From Pseudomonas brassicacearum (GTDB taxonomy: Bacteria; Pseudomonadota; Gammaproteobacteria; Pseudomonadales; Pseudomonadaceae), in NCBI RefSeq assembly GCF_003732265.1, contig NZ_MOBK01000005.1, forward strand, positions 186,001 through 250,000: a stretch of 64,000 nucleotides of DNA. Direction: 5' to 3'. The notes under the pieces are model-generated. The model did no database searches, was not told the DNA's origin, and worked only from the letters and a program-made list of their open reading frames with translations. The translations under genes and the position numbers were made by a program. Of this stretch, positions 25,191-34,723 are shown one piece after another. Position 1 is the first letter of the stretch; each line of letters opens with the position of its first letter.

Positions 25191-26732
25191 ATGACTTCTA
25201 CCCTTGGCCTGGGGGCCTTTCCCCATTGGCGTACCCTTGGCGTTTTAACCGCCAGCCTGCTGTCCTTCTCCGTCCATGCTGCCAACCTGACCCGTGATAA
25301 CGGTGCTGCCGTGGGCGATAACCAGAACTCACAAACGGCGGGTGCCACAGGCCCGGTGCTGTTGCAGGACGTGCAACTGATCCAGAAGCTGCAGCGCTTT
25401 GACCGTGAGCGCATTCCTGAACGCGTGGTGCATGCTCGTGGCACTGGCGCCCACGGCACCTTCACCGTGACCAATGACCTGAGCGACCTGACCAAGGCGA
25501 AAGTGTTTGCCGGCGGTCAGAGCACACCGGTGTTCGTGCGTTTCTCCGCTGTTGTTCATGGCAACCATTCGCCGGAAACCCTGCGCGACCCTCGTGGTTT
25601 CGCCACCAAGTTCTACACCGCCGACGGCAACTGGGACCTGGTGGGAAATAATTTCCCGACCTTCTTCATCCGTGACGCGATCAAGTTTCCAGACATGGTC
25701 CACGCGTTCAAACCAGACCCGCGCACCAACCTCGACGATGATTCGCGGCGATTTGATTTCTTCTCCCATGTTCCGGAGGCCACTCGCACCCTGACCGAGT
25801 TGTATTCCAACGCTGGCACACCGGCCAGTTATCGGGAGATGGACGGAAACGGTGTGCATGCGTACAAGTTTGTTAATGCCAAAGGCGATGTGCATTACGT
25901 GAAGTTTCACTGGAAGAGTTTGCAGGGAGTTAATAATCTCGATCCTGAGTCGGTGTCGAAAGTCCAAGGAAAAGATTACAGCCACATGACCAATGATTTG
26001 GTCACTCATATTAACAAGGGTGACTTTCCGAAATGGGACTTGTACGTTCAGGTTGTAAAATCTCAGGACTTGTACAAGTTTGATTTCGATCCATTGGATG
26101 CGACGAAGATCTGGCCTGGAATTCCTGAACGAAAAGTTGGACAAATGATCCTGGATCGTAATCCTTCGAATGTCTTCCAGGAAACCGAACAAGTGGCGAT
26201 GGCTCCGGCCAATCTGGTTCCCGGTATCGAGCCTTCGGAAGATCGCCTTTTGCAAGGGCGAGTGTTCTCTTATGCCGATACTCAACTCTATCGTCTGGGT
26301 GCCAACGCACTGCAGTTGCCGATCAATGCGCCAAAAGTTGCGGTGAATAACGGTAATCAGGACGGTGCGATGAACATCGGTCACAGCAGCACGGGTGTGA
26401 ATTATCAGCCGAGCCGTTTGATGCCCCGCGAAGAGCCGCAAACCGCGCGTTACAGCCAATCGGCGCTGACGGGCAGCACCCAGCAGGCGAAGATCCAGCG
26501 CGAGCAAAACTTCAAGCAGGCCGGTGATTTGTATCGCTCCTTCAGTAAAAAAGAGCGGAACGACTTGATCGAGAGTTTTGGTGGTTCGCTTGCGACAACC
26601 GATGACGAGAGCAAGCACATCATCCTGTCGTTCCTCTACAAAGCCGATCCGGAATACGGGACAGGCGTGACCAAGGTGGCCAAGGGTGACCTGAGCCGGG
26701 TCAAAGCGCTGGCGGCCAACCTGGTTGACTGA
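25191..26732 (+). CDS. katB: Periplasmic-type monofunctional catalase
   Basis: 513 residues from the ATG at 25191 (AGAGGAACC upstream). A signal peptide of about 30 residues (TLGVLTASLLSFSVHAANL) precedes the catalase core: RVVHARGTGAHG with the distal His, GNNFPTFFIRDAIKFPDMVHA with the catalytic Asn, and the haem-ligand Tyr in VFSYADTQLYRLG. It decomposes H2O2 and in P. aeruginosa is induced by peroxide through OxyR. Followed by ankB after a hairpin. The middle of the gene (about 25,900-26,400) is AT-richer than the rest. Confidence 0.94.
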   Translation: MTSTLGLGAFPHWRTLGVLTASLLSFSVHAANLTRDNGAAVGDNQNSQTAGATGPVLLQDVQLIQKLQRFDRERIPERVVHARGTGAHGTFTVTNDLSDLTKAKVFAGGQSTPVFVRFSAVVHGNHSPETLRDPRGFATKFYTADGNWDLVGNNFPTFFIRDAIKFPDMVHAFKPDPRTNLDDDSRRFDFFSHVPEATRTLTELYSNAGTPASYREMDGNGVHAYKFVNAKGDVHYVKFHWKSLQGVNNLDPESVSKVQGKDYSHMTNDLVTHINKGDFPKWDLYVQVVKSQDLYKFDFDPLDATKIWPGIPERKVGQMILDRNPSNVFQETEQVAMAPANLVPGIEPSEDRLLQGRVFSYADTQLYRLGANALQLPINAPKVAVNNGNQDGAMNIGHSSTGVNYQPSRLMPREEPQTARYSQSALTGSTQQAKIQREQNFKQAGDLYRSFSKKERNDLIESFGGSLATTDDESKHIILSFLYKADPEYGTGVTKVAKGDLSRVKALAANLVD

Positions 26733-26750
26733 CCGCGTTTGCCTGAAAAG

Positions 26751-26772
26751 CGGGACCTCCGGTGAGGTCCCG
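26751..26772 (+). terminator. Strong hairpin between katB and ankB
   Basis: Nine-base stem CGGGACCTC / GAGGTCCCG with loop CGGT but no T-run. It may protect the katB message or reduce read-through into ankB. Confidence 0.55.
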
Positions 26773-26791
26773 TCTAGCCAAGGAGTTTGCG

Positions 26792-27334
26792 ATGCGTATT
26801 TATCTGTTTGTGTGGCTGGCGTTGCTCTCGACCAGTGCCTTTTCCACCCCCCGCGACGACTCGGCGGCGCTGTCTGCTCAACTGCAGGATTACTACTTCG
26901 ACGCCGCCCGCCGTGGCGATGTGCCCATGCTCGACACGTTCATTGAAGCTGGCTACTCACTCGACACTCGCGACAGTCAGGGATACACCGCGCTGATCCT
27001 GGCGGCCTATCACGGCCAGACCGCCGCAGTGGAGCGTTTGCTCACCGCCGGCGCGGATGCCTGTGCTCAGGACCAGCGAGGCAACACGGCATTGATGGGG
27101 GCGATTTTCAAAGGGGAAGTGCAGATTGCCCGAACCTTGTTGGCGACCGATTGCAGTCCCGACCAACGCAACGGCGCGGGGCAAACGGCTGCGATGTACG
27201 CCGGATTGTTCAAGCGTGCCGAACTGCTCGACGCACTCAAGGCCAAAGGCGCGGACCTGGAGGCCGAAGATCCGTTGGGCAACAGTGCCACGCGTCTGGC
27301 CAACGGCGAAATCCGTACCGCCGCGCCGCGCTGA
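26792..27334 (+). CDS. ankB: Periplasmic ankyrin-repeat protein supporting KatB
   Basis: 180 residues from the ATG at 26792, with AAGGAG 7 bases upstream. A signal peptide (IYLFVWLALLSTSAFS) is followed by four ankyrin repeats (DAARRGDVPMLDTFIEAGYSLD, GYTALILAAYHGQTAAVERLL, GNTALMGAIFKGEVQIARTLL, GQTAAMYAGLFKRAELLDAL). In P. aeruginosa AnkB lies downstream of katB and is needed for full catalase activity, perhaps through periplasmic protein contacts. The same order here supports that role. Confidence 0.9.
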   Translation: MRIYLFVWLALLSTSAFSTPRDDSAALSAQLQDYYFDAARRGDVPMLDTFIEAGYSLDTRDSQGYTALILAAYHGQTAAVERLLTAGADACAQDQRGNTALMGAIFKGEVQIARTLLATDCSPDQRNGAGQTAAMYAGLFKRAELLDALKAKGADLEAEDPLGNSATRLANGEIRTAAPR

Positions 27335-27379
27335 TTGACGTCAGCTGAGCTATCATCGCGGTTTTTGCCGGGAGTTCAG

Positions 27380-28747
27380 ATGGCCAAGGCCAAGCGCATG
27401 TACGGCTGCACCGAGTGTGGCTCAACCTTCCCCAAGTGGGCCGGCCAGTGCGGCGAGTGCGGGGCCTGGAACACGCTGACCGAAACCATGGTGGAAAGCG
27501 GTGGCGCCGCCGCCCCCAGCGGTCGCACCGGCTGGACCGGCCAGCAGGCCCAGATCAAGACCCTGGCCGAAGTCAGTGTCGAAGAAATCCCGCGTTTTTC
27601 CACAGCCTCCAGTGAACTCGATCGGGTGCTGGGCGGTGGCTTGGTCGACGGTTCGGTGGTGCTGATCGGCGGTGACCCGGGCATCGGTAAGTCGACCATC
27701 TTGTTGCAAACCTTGTGCAACCTCGCCAAGAGCATGCCGGCGCTGTACGTCACCGGCGAAGAATCGCAGCAACAAGTGGCCATGCGCGCCCGCCGGCTGG
27801 GCTTGCCGCAGGACCAACTGCGGGTGATGACCGAAACCTGCATCGAAACCATCATCGCCACGGCCCGGGTGGAAAAGCCCAAGGTCATGGTGATCGACTC
27901 GATCCAGACGATCTTCACCGAACAACTGCAATCGGCACCGGGCGGTGTCTCTCAGGTGCGCGAGAGTGCGGCGTTGCTGGTGCGTTATGCCAAGCAGAGT
28001 GGCACCGCGATTTTTCTCGTCGGTCACGTGACCAAGGAAGGCGCACTGGCTGGTCCCCGTGTGCTGGAGCACATGGTCGATACCGTGCTGTATTTCGAAG
28101 GCGAATCCGATGGGCGTTTGCGTTTGCTGCGTGCGGTCAAAAACCGTTTCGGCGCGGTCAACGAATTGGGTGTGTTCGGCATGACGGACAAGGGACTGAA
28201 GGAAGTCTCCAACCCGTCGGCGATTTTTCTCACACGCGCTCAGGAAGAAGTCCCTGGCAGTGTGGTCATGGCGACGTGGGAAGGGACACGGCCGATGCTG
28301 GTGGAAGTCCAGGCCTTGGTGGACGACAGCCATTTGGCCAACCCGCGCCGGGTCACGCTGGGGCTGGATCAGAATCGCCTGGCGATGTTGCTGGCGGTCC
28401 TGCACCGTCACGGCGGCATTCCGACCCATGATCAGGACGTGTTTCTCAACGTGGTCGGTGGCGTGAAGGTGTTGGAGACCGCGTCTGACCTGGCATTGAT
28501 GGCGGCCGTCATGTCCAGTTTGCGCAACCGGCCATTGCCCCATGATCTGTTGGTGTTTGGCGAAGTCGGCCTGTCAGGCGAAGTGCGCCCGGTGCCTAGC
28601 GGCCAGGAACGCCTCAAAGAAGCCGCCAAGCACGGCTTCAAGCGCGCCATCGTGCCCAAGGGCAACGCGCCGAAAGAGGCACCGCCGGGGTTGCAGATTA
28701 TTGCCGTCACCCGACTGGAACAGGCCCTCGACGCTTTATTCGAATAA
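27380..28747 (+). CDS. radA: DNA repair ATPase RadA
   Basis: 455 residues from the ATG at 27380 (GGGAGTT upstream); the longer open frame is unlikely. N-terminal zinc finger (CTECGSTFPKWAGQCGECGAW), RecA-like ATPase with Walker A GGDPGIGKST near residue 110, the RadA-specific motif VKNRFGAVNELGVFGM near 255-270, and a Lon-protease-like C-terminal domain. It drives branch migration of recombination intermediates. Follows ankB after 45 bases. Confidence 0.96.
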   Translation: MAKAKRMYGCTECGSTFPKWAGQCGECGAWNTLTETMVESGGAAAPSGRTGWTGQQAQIKTLAEVSVEEIPRFSTASSELDRVLGGGLVDGSVVLIGGDPGIGKSTILLQTLCNLAKSMPALYVTGEESQQQVAMRARRLGLPQDQLRVMTETCIETIIATARVEKPKVMVIDSIQTIFTEQLQSAPGGVSQVRESAALLVRYAKQSGTAIFLVGHVTKEGALAGPRVLEHMVDTVLYFEGESDGRLRLLRAVKNRFGAVNELGVFGMTDKGLKEVSNPSAIFLTRAQEEVPGSVVMATWEGTRPMLVEVQALVDDSHLANPRRVTLGLDQNRLAMLLAVLHRHGGIPTHDQDVFLNVVGGVKVLETASDLALMAAVMSSLRNRPLPHDLLVFGEVGLSGEVRPVPSGQERLKEAAKHGFKRAIVPKGNAPKEAPPGLQIIAVTRLEQALDALFE

Positions 28748-28756
28748 TCCACAATC

Positions 28757-28850
28757 CCTGTGGGAGCGAGCCTGCTCGCGAATGCGGTCTGACATTCAAC
28801 ATTTAAGTCGACAGGCATACCGCTTTCGCGAGCAGGCTCGCTCCCACAGT
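28757..28850. repeat. Inverted REP pair
   Basis: CTGTGGGAGCGAGCCTGCTCGCGA and its inverted partner about 50 bases later, in the convergent gap between radA and the PilZ gene. Confidence 0.9.
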
Positions 28851-28865
28851 GGGTTTGTGGTGGGT

Positions 28866-29234
28866 TCAGACTTCGATCAGGGCGCCCAGCTCACGTTCCA
28901 GCACTTGCGGGTCACCCAGGTTGAGTTCGATCAACCGCCGCAGGCGTTCAATCGATTCCAGGCTGATGTGTTTGCAGACAAAGCCCAGTTGGCCATGATC
29001 ATCGTGGGTCAGTAGCACATCCATCTTGATCGCGACTTCAGGCGTCAGACGAATATCGACGCAAAAGTGATGCTCCCGATTACCCAGCCACGGCTCGGGC
29101 TTCTCGACCAACAGCCCCTTGAGCGATAGATCAATCAACTTCACAGGCCAGATGTACTCCCCCTGGCTCAGCTCGGTCTTGGCATCGAACGCGATACGTT
29201 TGAAGCGGCGGCGGTCGGCTGCGTGTTCGCTCAT
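28866..29234 (-). CDS. mapZ: PilZ-domain c-di-GMP receptor, MapZ-like
   Basis: 122 residues, a stand-alone PilZ domain. The RxxxR motif is in RRRFKRIAFDA and the (D/N)xSxxG motif in DLSLKGLLVE, both needed to bind c-di-GMP. The C-terminal helix RRLIELNLGDPQVLERELGAL matches PA4608 as I recall it. PA4608 (MapZ) binds the CheR-type chemotaxis methyltransferase in a c-di-GMP-dependent way and affects flagellar switching. Position between radA and cstA is the same as in P. aeruginosa. Confidence 0.85.
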   Translation of the reverse strand: MSEHAADRRRFKRIAFDAKTELSQGEYIWPVKLIDLSLKGLLVEKPEPWLGNREHHFCVDIRLTPEVAIKMDVLLTHDDHGQLGFVCKHISLESIERLRRLIELNLGDPQVLERELGALIEV

Positions 29235-29394
29235 GGCGCAATCCTCGGAAAGGTACGCTGACTATAGACCCGCATTATTAAAGCCTGCCAGCGCAGGCGG
29301 GTGTCTAGACCAATGTCGGGGTATGGCCTTTGCCGTCAGGAGAGCTAAACTCGGGGTGGCTGTCTTTCTTGTCCACTCTGGCTGGAATCATAAA

Positions 29395-31461
29395 ATGAAA
29401 AATAATAATAGCCTGCTACGCCATTTACCCTGGCTGCTGCTGGCAATCGTCGGTGCGTGCGCCCTGGGTGTGGTGGCATTGCGCCGTGGTGAGGCGATCA
29501 ACGCCTTGTGGATTGTGGTCGCTGCCGTGGCCATTTATCTGGTCGCGTATCGCTACTACAGTCTGTTCATCGCGAACAATGTGATGCAACTCGACCCGCG
29601 ACGGGCTACTCCCGCCGTACTCAATAATGACGGTCTGGACTACGTTCCAACCAACAAGCACATCCTCTTCGGGCACCACTTCGCGGCCATCGCTGGCGCG
29701 GGGCCGCTGGTCGGGCCGGTGTTGGCGGCGCAGATGGGGTATCTGCCCGGCACATTGTGGCTGATTGCTGGCGTAGTGCTGGCCGGTGCCGTTCAGGACT
29801 TCATGGTGTTGTTCATGTCGACCCGCCGCAATGGCCGGTCCCTGGGCGACATGGTCCGTGAAGAAATGGGCCGCATCCCCGGCACCATCGCGCTGTTTGG
29901 CTGCTTCCTGATCATGATCATCATCCTTGCGGTGCTGGCGCTGATCGTGGTGAAAGCCCTGGCCGAAAGTCCGTGGGGCATTTTCACGGTGATGGCGACC
30001 ATCCCGATTGCGATGTTCATGGGCATCTACATGCGCTACATCCGCCCGGGTCGCATTGGTGAAATCTCCGTGGTCGGCGTGGCGTTGCTGCTCGGTTCGA
30101 TCTGGCTCGGTGGGCAGATTGCGGCTGATCCGGTGTGGGCCAAGGCGTTCAGCTTCACCGGGATTCAAATTACCTGGATGCTGATCGGCTACGGTTTTGT
30201 AGCCGCGGTATTGCCGGTGTGGCTGATCCTGGCGCCGCGTGACTACCTGTCGACGTTCCTGAAAATCGGCACCATCGTCGCCTTGGCAATCGGCATTCTG
30301 GTGACCATGCCCGAGCTGAAAATGCCGGCGCTGACCCAGTTCATCGACGGCACCGGGCCGGTGTGGAAGGGCGGGTTGTTCCCGTTCCTGTTCATTACCA
30401 TTGCCTGCGGCGCGGTCTCGGGTTTCCACGCGTTGATCTCTTCCGGCACCACGCCGAAGTTGCTGGATAACGAAGTCAATTCCCGTTACATCGGTTACGG
30501 CGCGATGTTGATGGAATCCTTCGTTGCCATCATGGCCATGGTTGCCGCCTCGGTGATCGAGCCGGGCGTGTACTTTGCGATGAACAGCCCGGCTGCTGTC
30601 GTCGGTGGTGACATCGTGGCGGTCGCGCAAACCGTCAGCAGCTGGGGTTTTGCGATTACCCCGGAAGCCCTGCAAGCGGTGGCCCATGACATCGGCGAAA
30701 CCACTATCCTGGCCCGTGCCGGCGGTGCGCCGACCCTGGCGGTGGGTATCGCGCAGATCCTGCACAGTGTCCTGCCGGGTGAAAACACCATGGCGTTCTG
30801 GTACCACTTCGCGATCCTGTTCGAAGCACTGTTCATCCTGACGGCGGTTGATGCCGGTACCCGTGCCGGTCGCTTCATGCTTCAGGATTTGCTCGGCTCC
30901 TTCGTGCCGGCGCTGAAGCGGACCGAATCCTGGACCGCCAACCTGATCGCCACCGCGGGTTGCGTGGCGATGTGGGGCTGGTTGCTGTACCAGGGCGTGA
31001 TTGATCCTCTGGGCGGCATTAATACCTTGTGGCCGCTGTTCGGTATCTCCAACCAGATGCTGGCCGGTATCGCGCTGATGTTGGCAACGGTTGTGCTGAT
31101 CAAAATGAAGCGCCAGCGCTACATCTGGGTGACCATGCTGCCGGCGGTCTGGCTGCTGATCTGCACCGTGACCGCAGGCTTCATCAAACTGTTCGACGCC
31201 AACCCGGCGATCGGCTTCCTGTCGCTGGCGAAGAAATACAGCGATGCGCTGGCCAACGGTCAGCTCCTCGCCCCGGCCAAGGACATTACGCAGATGCAGC
31301 ACGTGATCTTCAATGCCTACACCAACGCAACGCTGACGGCGCTGTTCCTGTTCGTGGTCTTCAGTATCCTGTTCTACGCACTCAAGGTCGGCATTGCCTC
31401 CTGGGGTACGAAAGAGCGTACGGATAAAGAAGCGCCATTCCAGGCCCTGCCAGACGCGTAA
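29395..31461 (+). CDS. cstA: CstA-family pyruvate/peptide transporter
   Basis: 688 residues from the ATG at 29395, about 16-18 membrane segments. The CstA signature is clear: LDYVPTNKHILFGHHFAAIAGAGPLVGPVLAAQMGYLPG and, later, GAVSGFHALISSGTTPK. Family members import pyruvate (E. coli BtsT/CstA) and are induced on carbon starvation. The partner YbdD follows 15 bases after its stop. The GGAA ribosome site is weak and the frame extends further upstream, so the start is the uncertain part. Confidence 0.92.
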   Translation: MKNNNSLLRHLPWLLLAIVGACALGVVALRRGEAINALWIVVAAVAIYLVAYRYYSLFIANNVMQLDPRRATPAVLNNDGLDYVPTNKHILFGHHFAAIAGAGPLVGPVLAAQMGYLPGTLWLIAGVVLAGAVQDFMVLFMSTRRNGRSLGDMVREEMGRIPGTIALFGCFLIMIIILAVLALIVVKALAESPWGIFTVMATIPIAMFMGIYMRYIRPGRIGEISVVGVALLLGSIWLGGQIAADPVWAKAFSFTGIQITWMLIGYGFVAAVLPVWLILAPRDYLSTFLKIGTIVALAIGILVTMPELKMPALTQFIDGTGPVWKGGLFPFLFITIACGAVSGFHALISSGTTPKLLDNEVNSRYIGYGAMLMESFVAIMAMVAASVIEPGVYFAMNSPAAVVGGDIVAVAQTVSSWGFAITPEALQAVAHDIGETTILARAGGAPTLAVGIAQILHSVLPGENTMAFWYHFAILFEALFILTAVDAGTRAGRFMLQDLLGSFVPALKRTESWTANLIATAGCVAMWGWLLYQGVIDPLGGINTLWPLFGISNQMLAGIALMLATVVLIKMKRQRYIWVTMLPAVWLLICTVTAGFIKLFDANPAIGFLSLAKKYSDALANGQLLAPAKDITQMQHVIFNAYTNATLTALFLFVVFSILFYALKVGIASWGTKERTDKEAPFQALPDA

Positions 31462-31476
31462 TCGAGGATTGCAAAC

Positions 31477-31674
31477 ATGTTCAATGACCTGAGTCGCCTC
31501 GGTAAATACCTCGGTCAGGCCGCGCGCCTGATGGTCGGCATGCCCGACTACGACAACTACGTCGAGCATATGCAAACCAAACACCCGGACAAACCGGTGA
31601 TGAGCTATGAGATGTTCTTCCGCGAACGCCAGGAAGCTCGTTACGGTGGCAAGGGTGGGCCGAAGTGCTGTTGA
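31477..31674 (+). CDS. ybdD: YbdD/YjiX-family small protein
   Basis: 65 residues. It starts [31 protein letters not shown] and ends with GGKGGPKCC, as in the YbdD/YjiX family (DUF466). In E. coli such proteins are needed with CstA for pyruvate uptake. The gene is right behind cstA, so it belongs to the same transcript. An inverted REP pair follows. Confidence 0.93.
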   Translation: MFNDLSRLGKYLGQAARLMVGMPDYDNYVEHMQTKHPDKPVMSYEMFFRERQEARYGGKGGPKCC

Positions 31675-31697
31675 TCCGACAGCGAGGTTGATGCAAT

Positions 31698-31790
31698 CCC
31701 TGTGGGAGCGGGCTTGCTCGCGAAGAGGCCGTGTCAGTCGACATCAATGTTGAATGACATACCGCTTTCGCGAGCAAGCCCGCTCCCACA
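31698..31790. repeat. Inverted REP pair
   Basis: CCTGTGGGAGCGGGCTTGCTCGCGA and inverted TCGCGAGCAAGCCCGCTCCCACA about 47 bases apart, between ybdD and the CobW GTPase gene. Confidence 0.9.
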
Positions 31791-31835
31791 TTTGTTTTGT
31801 GTTGTTTTTTAACTCTGTAAAACAGGAGAAACCGT

Positions 31836-32810
31836 TTGTCCTCTCCCATCCCGGTAACAATCCTCAGCGGCTTCCTCGGCGCCGGCAAAACCACGCTGTT
31901 GCGCCACCTGCTCAAAGCCGAGCACGGGCTGAAAATCGCCGTGATCGAAAACGAATTCAGTGATGCCGGTATCGACACCCAGCTGTTGGGCGACGAGCCG
32001 GTCCAAGTCATGACCCTGTCCAACGGCTGCGTCTGCTGCACCATCCACACGGACCTGACCAAAGCGCTGTACCTGTTGCTCGAACGCCTGGACAGCGGCG
32101 ACATCGCCTTCGACCGTCTGGTGATCGAATGCACCGGCCTTGCCGATCCGGCGCCGGTGGCGCAAACCTTCTTCATCGATGAAGAGTTGCGCGAGCGCTA
32201 CATCCTCGACGGCATCATCACTCTGGTGGACGCCGCGCACGCCGAGACTCACCTGACCCAAACCATTGCCCAGGCGCAAATCGGTTTCGCCGACCGCTTG
32301 CTGCTGAGCAAGCGCGATCTGGTGGACGAGCCGACGTTTACCGCACTGAGTGAGCGCCTGACCCGCATCAACCGACGTGCACCGATCCGCGTGGTCGATC
32401 ACGGCCAGATCGACCTGGCCGAATTGCTCGACGTGCGCGGCTTTAACCTGAATGCCGACCTCGGCGGTGGCGTGAGTTTGCGTCCGGTCAGCAAAGCACC
32501 GTCCATTGACCGTATCTCCAGCCTGGTGCTGCGTACCGACCAACCGCTGGATATCGACAAGCTCAGCGAGTTCATGAACGAACTGCTGGAAGACCATGGC
32601 AAGCAGTTGCTGCGCTACAAAGGCGTGTTGAACATTGCCGGCGAGCCGCGACGCATGGTGTTCCAGGGGGTTCTGAAGTTGTACGGATTCGACTGGGACA
32701 CGGAATGGGCGGAGGGCGAAGCGCGGGAAAGCGTGATCGTGTTTATTGCCGATGATTTGCCGGAAGAGAAGATTCGTGAGGGGTTTGCGCGGGTGGCGGC
32801 GCAGGCCTGA
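31836..32810 (+). CDS. yjiA: CobW/P47K-family GTPase (YjiA-like)
   Basis: 324 residues from a TTG start at 31836, supported by AGGAGA 7 bases upstream and by the absence of a good ATG. The G domain has Walker A GFLGAGKTTLLRHLL (about 11-25), the metal-binding motif NGCVCCTI (about 64-71) and the SKRD base-recognition motif. The C-terminal CobW_C domain ends the protein. These GTPases act as metal chaperones; which metal is unknown. The gene order cstA-ybdD-yjiA equals E. coli btsT-yjiX-yjiA. Confidence 0.9.
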   Translation: MSSPIPVTILSGFLGAGKTTLLRHLLKAEHGLKIAVIENEFSDAGIDTQLLGDEPVQVMTLSNGCVCCTIHTDLTKALYLLLERLDSGDIAFDRLVIECTGLADPAPVAQTFFIDEELRERYILDGIITLVDAAHAETHLTQTIAQAQIGFADRLLLSKRDLVDEPTFTALSERLTRINRRAPIRVVDHGQIDLAELLDVRGFNLNADLGGGVSLRPVSKAPSIDRISSLVLRTDQPLDIDKLSEFMNELLEDHGKQLLRYKGVLNIAGEPRRMVFQGVLKLYGFDWDTEWAEGEARESVIVFIADDLPEEKIREGFARVAAQA

Positions 32811-32831
32811 TATTTTCGGTGGCTGATAGGG

Positions 32832-32907
32832 CCTCTTCGCGAGCAGGCTCGCTCCCACATTTGGAATGCATTCCCTTGTGGGAGCGGGCTTGCTCGCGAA
32901 GGCGGCC
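32832..32907. repeat. Inverted REP pair, tails-out
   Basis: TCGCGAGCAGGCTCGCTCCCACA comes first and GTGGGAGCGGGCTTGCTCGCGAA second, about 17 bases apart. This is the reverse arrangement to most pairs in the window. Confidence 0.88.
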
Positions 32908-32912
32908 TGACC

Positions 32913-33173
32913 GGCAACACGATTCTGACTGAGCGTTGGTCCTAAGCTCAGCAATGCCCCTTCCAAATGATCCAGATGCTGGCTCAGCAAGGCGACCGCC
33001 TTCACCTCATCCCTACGCTCCACGGCCCCCCCAAATCCCCTGATGTACCTGTCAGTCGCAACAACCCGCCAGCCATCCATCAACCTGCGCAATTGCCAGC
33101 GCTGTCAGTGGCATCAGGCTGTCCAAAAAATGCGCCAAAGGGACATTCCCTGCCCGTAGAAAAAAATCACGGG
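32913..33173. other. Gap with possible decayed coding sequence on the minus strand
   Basis: No intact gene is seen. Minus-strand frames spell a protein-like run (FFLRAGNVPLAHFLDSLMPL, then after a frame change DGWRVVATDRYIRGFGGAVE and VALLSQHLDHLEGALLSLG) without a start, with stops and with a frame change near 33,085. It looks like the remnant of a gene that I do not recognise. A small hairpin CGCCCGT/ACGGGC lies at about 33151-33174. Confidence 0.3.
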
Positions 33174-33174
33174 C

Positions 33175-33203
33175 GAAAAAAAACCGGCCATCGCTGGCCG
33201 GTT
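33175..33203 (-). terminator. Terminator of glyA
   Basis: Stem ACCGGCCA / TGGCCGGT with loop TCGC, followed on the minus strand by a run of eight or nine T. Lies 27 bases beyond the glyA stop. Confidence 0.9.
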
Positions 33204-33229
33204 TTCATGCTGCGGGTCTAGCGGTGCAA

Positions 33230-34483
33230 TTAAGCGCCGTATACCGGCAACTTCTTGCAGATGGCCTTGACCTTCTCACGAACGGCGTCGATCACCGCTT
33301 CGTTGTTCAGGTCAGCCAGGATGTCGCAGATCCAGCCGGCCAGTTCCTTGCACTCTGCTTCCTTGAAGCCGCGAGTGGTCACGGCCGGAGTGCCAAAGCG
33401 CAGGCCGGAGGTGACGAACGGGGAGCGTGGGTCGTTTGGCACGGAGTTCTTGTTCACGGTGATGAACGCTTTGCCCAGAGCGGCGTCGGCGTCTTTACCG
33501 GAGATTTCCTGCTTGATCAGCGACAGCAGGAACAGGTGGTTTTCGGTACCGCCGGAAACCACGTCAAAACCGCGCTCGATGAATACGCCGGCCATGGCCT
33601 TGGCGTTTTTCACCACTTGTTGCTGGTAGGTCTTGAACTCAGGCTGCAGGGCTTCCTTGAAGCAGATCGCTTTAGCGGCGATCACGTGCTCCAGCGGGCC
33701 GCCTTGGGCGCCCGGGAATACCGCGGAGTTCAGCTTCTTCTCGATGTCGGCGTTGGCGCGAGCCAGGATCAGGCCGCCACGTGGACCGCGCAGGGTCTTG
33801 TGCGTGGTGGTGGTCACGACGTCAGCGAATGGCACCGGGTTCGGGTAGACGCCAGCGGCGACCAGCCCCGCAACGTGAGCCATATCAACAAAGAGATAAG
33901 CGCCGACTTTGTCAGCGATCTCGCGAAAGCGCGGGAAGTCCAGAATCTGCGAGTAGGCAGAGAAACCGGCCACGATCATTTTCGGCTTGTGCTCAACCGC
34001 CAGACGCTCGACTTCGTCGTAGTCGATCAGGCCGTTGGCATCGATGCCGTACTGGATGGCGTTGTACAGCTTGCCGGAGGACGAAACGCTGGCGCCGTGG
34101 GTCAGGTGACCACCGTGTGCCAGGCTCATGCCCAGGATGGTGTCGCCAGCCGACAGCAGGGCCAGGTAAACGGCGCTGTTGGCTTGGGAACCGGCGTGTG
34201 GCTGAACGTTGGCGTAATCGGCGCCGAACAGTTCCTTGGCTCGATCAATTGCAAGCTGCTCGACGATGTCAACGAACTCGCAACCACCGTAGTAGCGCTT
34301 GCCCGGGTAGCCTTCGGCGTACTTGTTGGTCAGTACCGAGCCTTGAGCTTCCATCACCGCTGGGCTGGTGTAGTTTTCCGAAGCGATCAGCTCGATGTGT
34401 TCTTCCTGGCGCTGAGCTTCTTGCTCCATGGCGGCAAAAAGATCGGCGTCGTACTTGGCAATAGTCAAATCACGGCTGAACAT
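33230..34483 (-). CDS. glyA: Serine hydroxymethyltransferase
   Basis: 417 residues from the ATG at 34483 (TGAGGA 6 bases upstream; the four extra codons of the open frame lack support). It interconverts serine and glycine with tetrahydrofolate. Family signatures: [48 protein letters not shown], and the PLP lysine in [16 protein letters not shown]. Followed by a clear terminator. Pseudomonads carry several glyA copies; this is the one beside yjiA and morA. Confidence 0.97.
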   Translation of the reverse strand: MFSRDLTIAKYDADLFAAMEQEAQRQEEHIELIASENYTSPAVMEAQGSVLTNKYAEGYPGKRYYGGCEFVDIVEQLAIDRAKELFGADYANVQPHAGSQANSAVYLALLSAGDTILGMSLAHGGHLTHGASVSSSGKLYNAIQYGIDANGLIDYDEVERLAVEHKPKMIVAGFSAYSQILDFPRFREIADKVGAYLFVDMAHVAGLVAAGVYPNPVPFADVVTTTTHKTLRGPRGGLILARANADIEKKLNSAVFPGAQGGPLEHVIAAKAICFKEALQPEFKTYQQQVVKNAKAMAGVFIERGFDVVSGGTENHLFLLSLIKQEISGKDADAALGKAFITVNKNSVPNDPRSPFVTSGLRFGTPAVTTRGFKEAECKELAGWICDILADLNNEAVIDAVREKVKAICKKLPVYGA

Positions 34484-34610
34484 GGCGGTCCTCAAGGATC
34501 GGGGGCAGAAAAGGGGGGCATTCTAACCCAACCGCTTTTAGATGGCATATGAAAGGAGATCATGTCGCAGACAAGTGGGCTTCATGACCAGATATGCGGT
34601 GCCTGTCAGG

Positions 34611-34704
34611 GCCCCTTCGCGAGCAAGCCCGCTCCCACATTCAACCGAGTTCTCACTGGAGAATGCGATTAAATGTGGGAGCGGGCTTGCTCGCGAAGGG
34701 GCCG
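34611..34704. repeat. Inverted REP pair, tails-out
   Basis: TTCGCGAGCAAGCCCGCTCCCACA followed about 44 bases later by ATGTGGGAGCGGGCTTGCTCGCGAA. Located between the glyA start and the morA stop. Confidence 0.9.
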
Positions 34705-34723
34705 GTCGCCGCACCACAAAATC

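Noticed and set aside
25329..26618. 429-codon minus-strand frame opposite katB
   Set aside because: Antisense shadow of a certain catalase gene, no start signal.
31809..33092. 427-codon minus-strand open frame over yjiA
   Set aside because: It is a shadow of the real gene in a high-GC frame; only its first part hints at a decayed gene.
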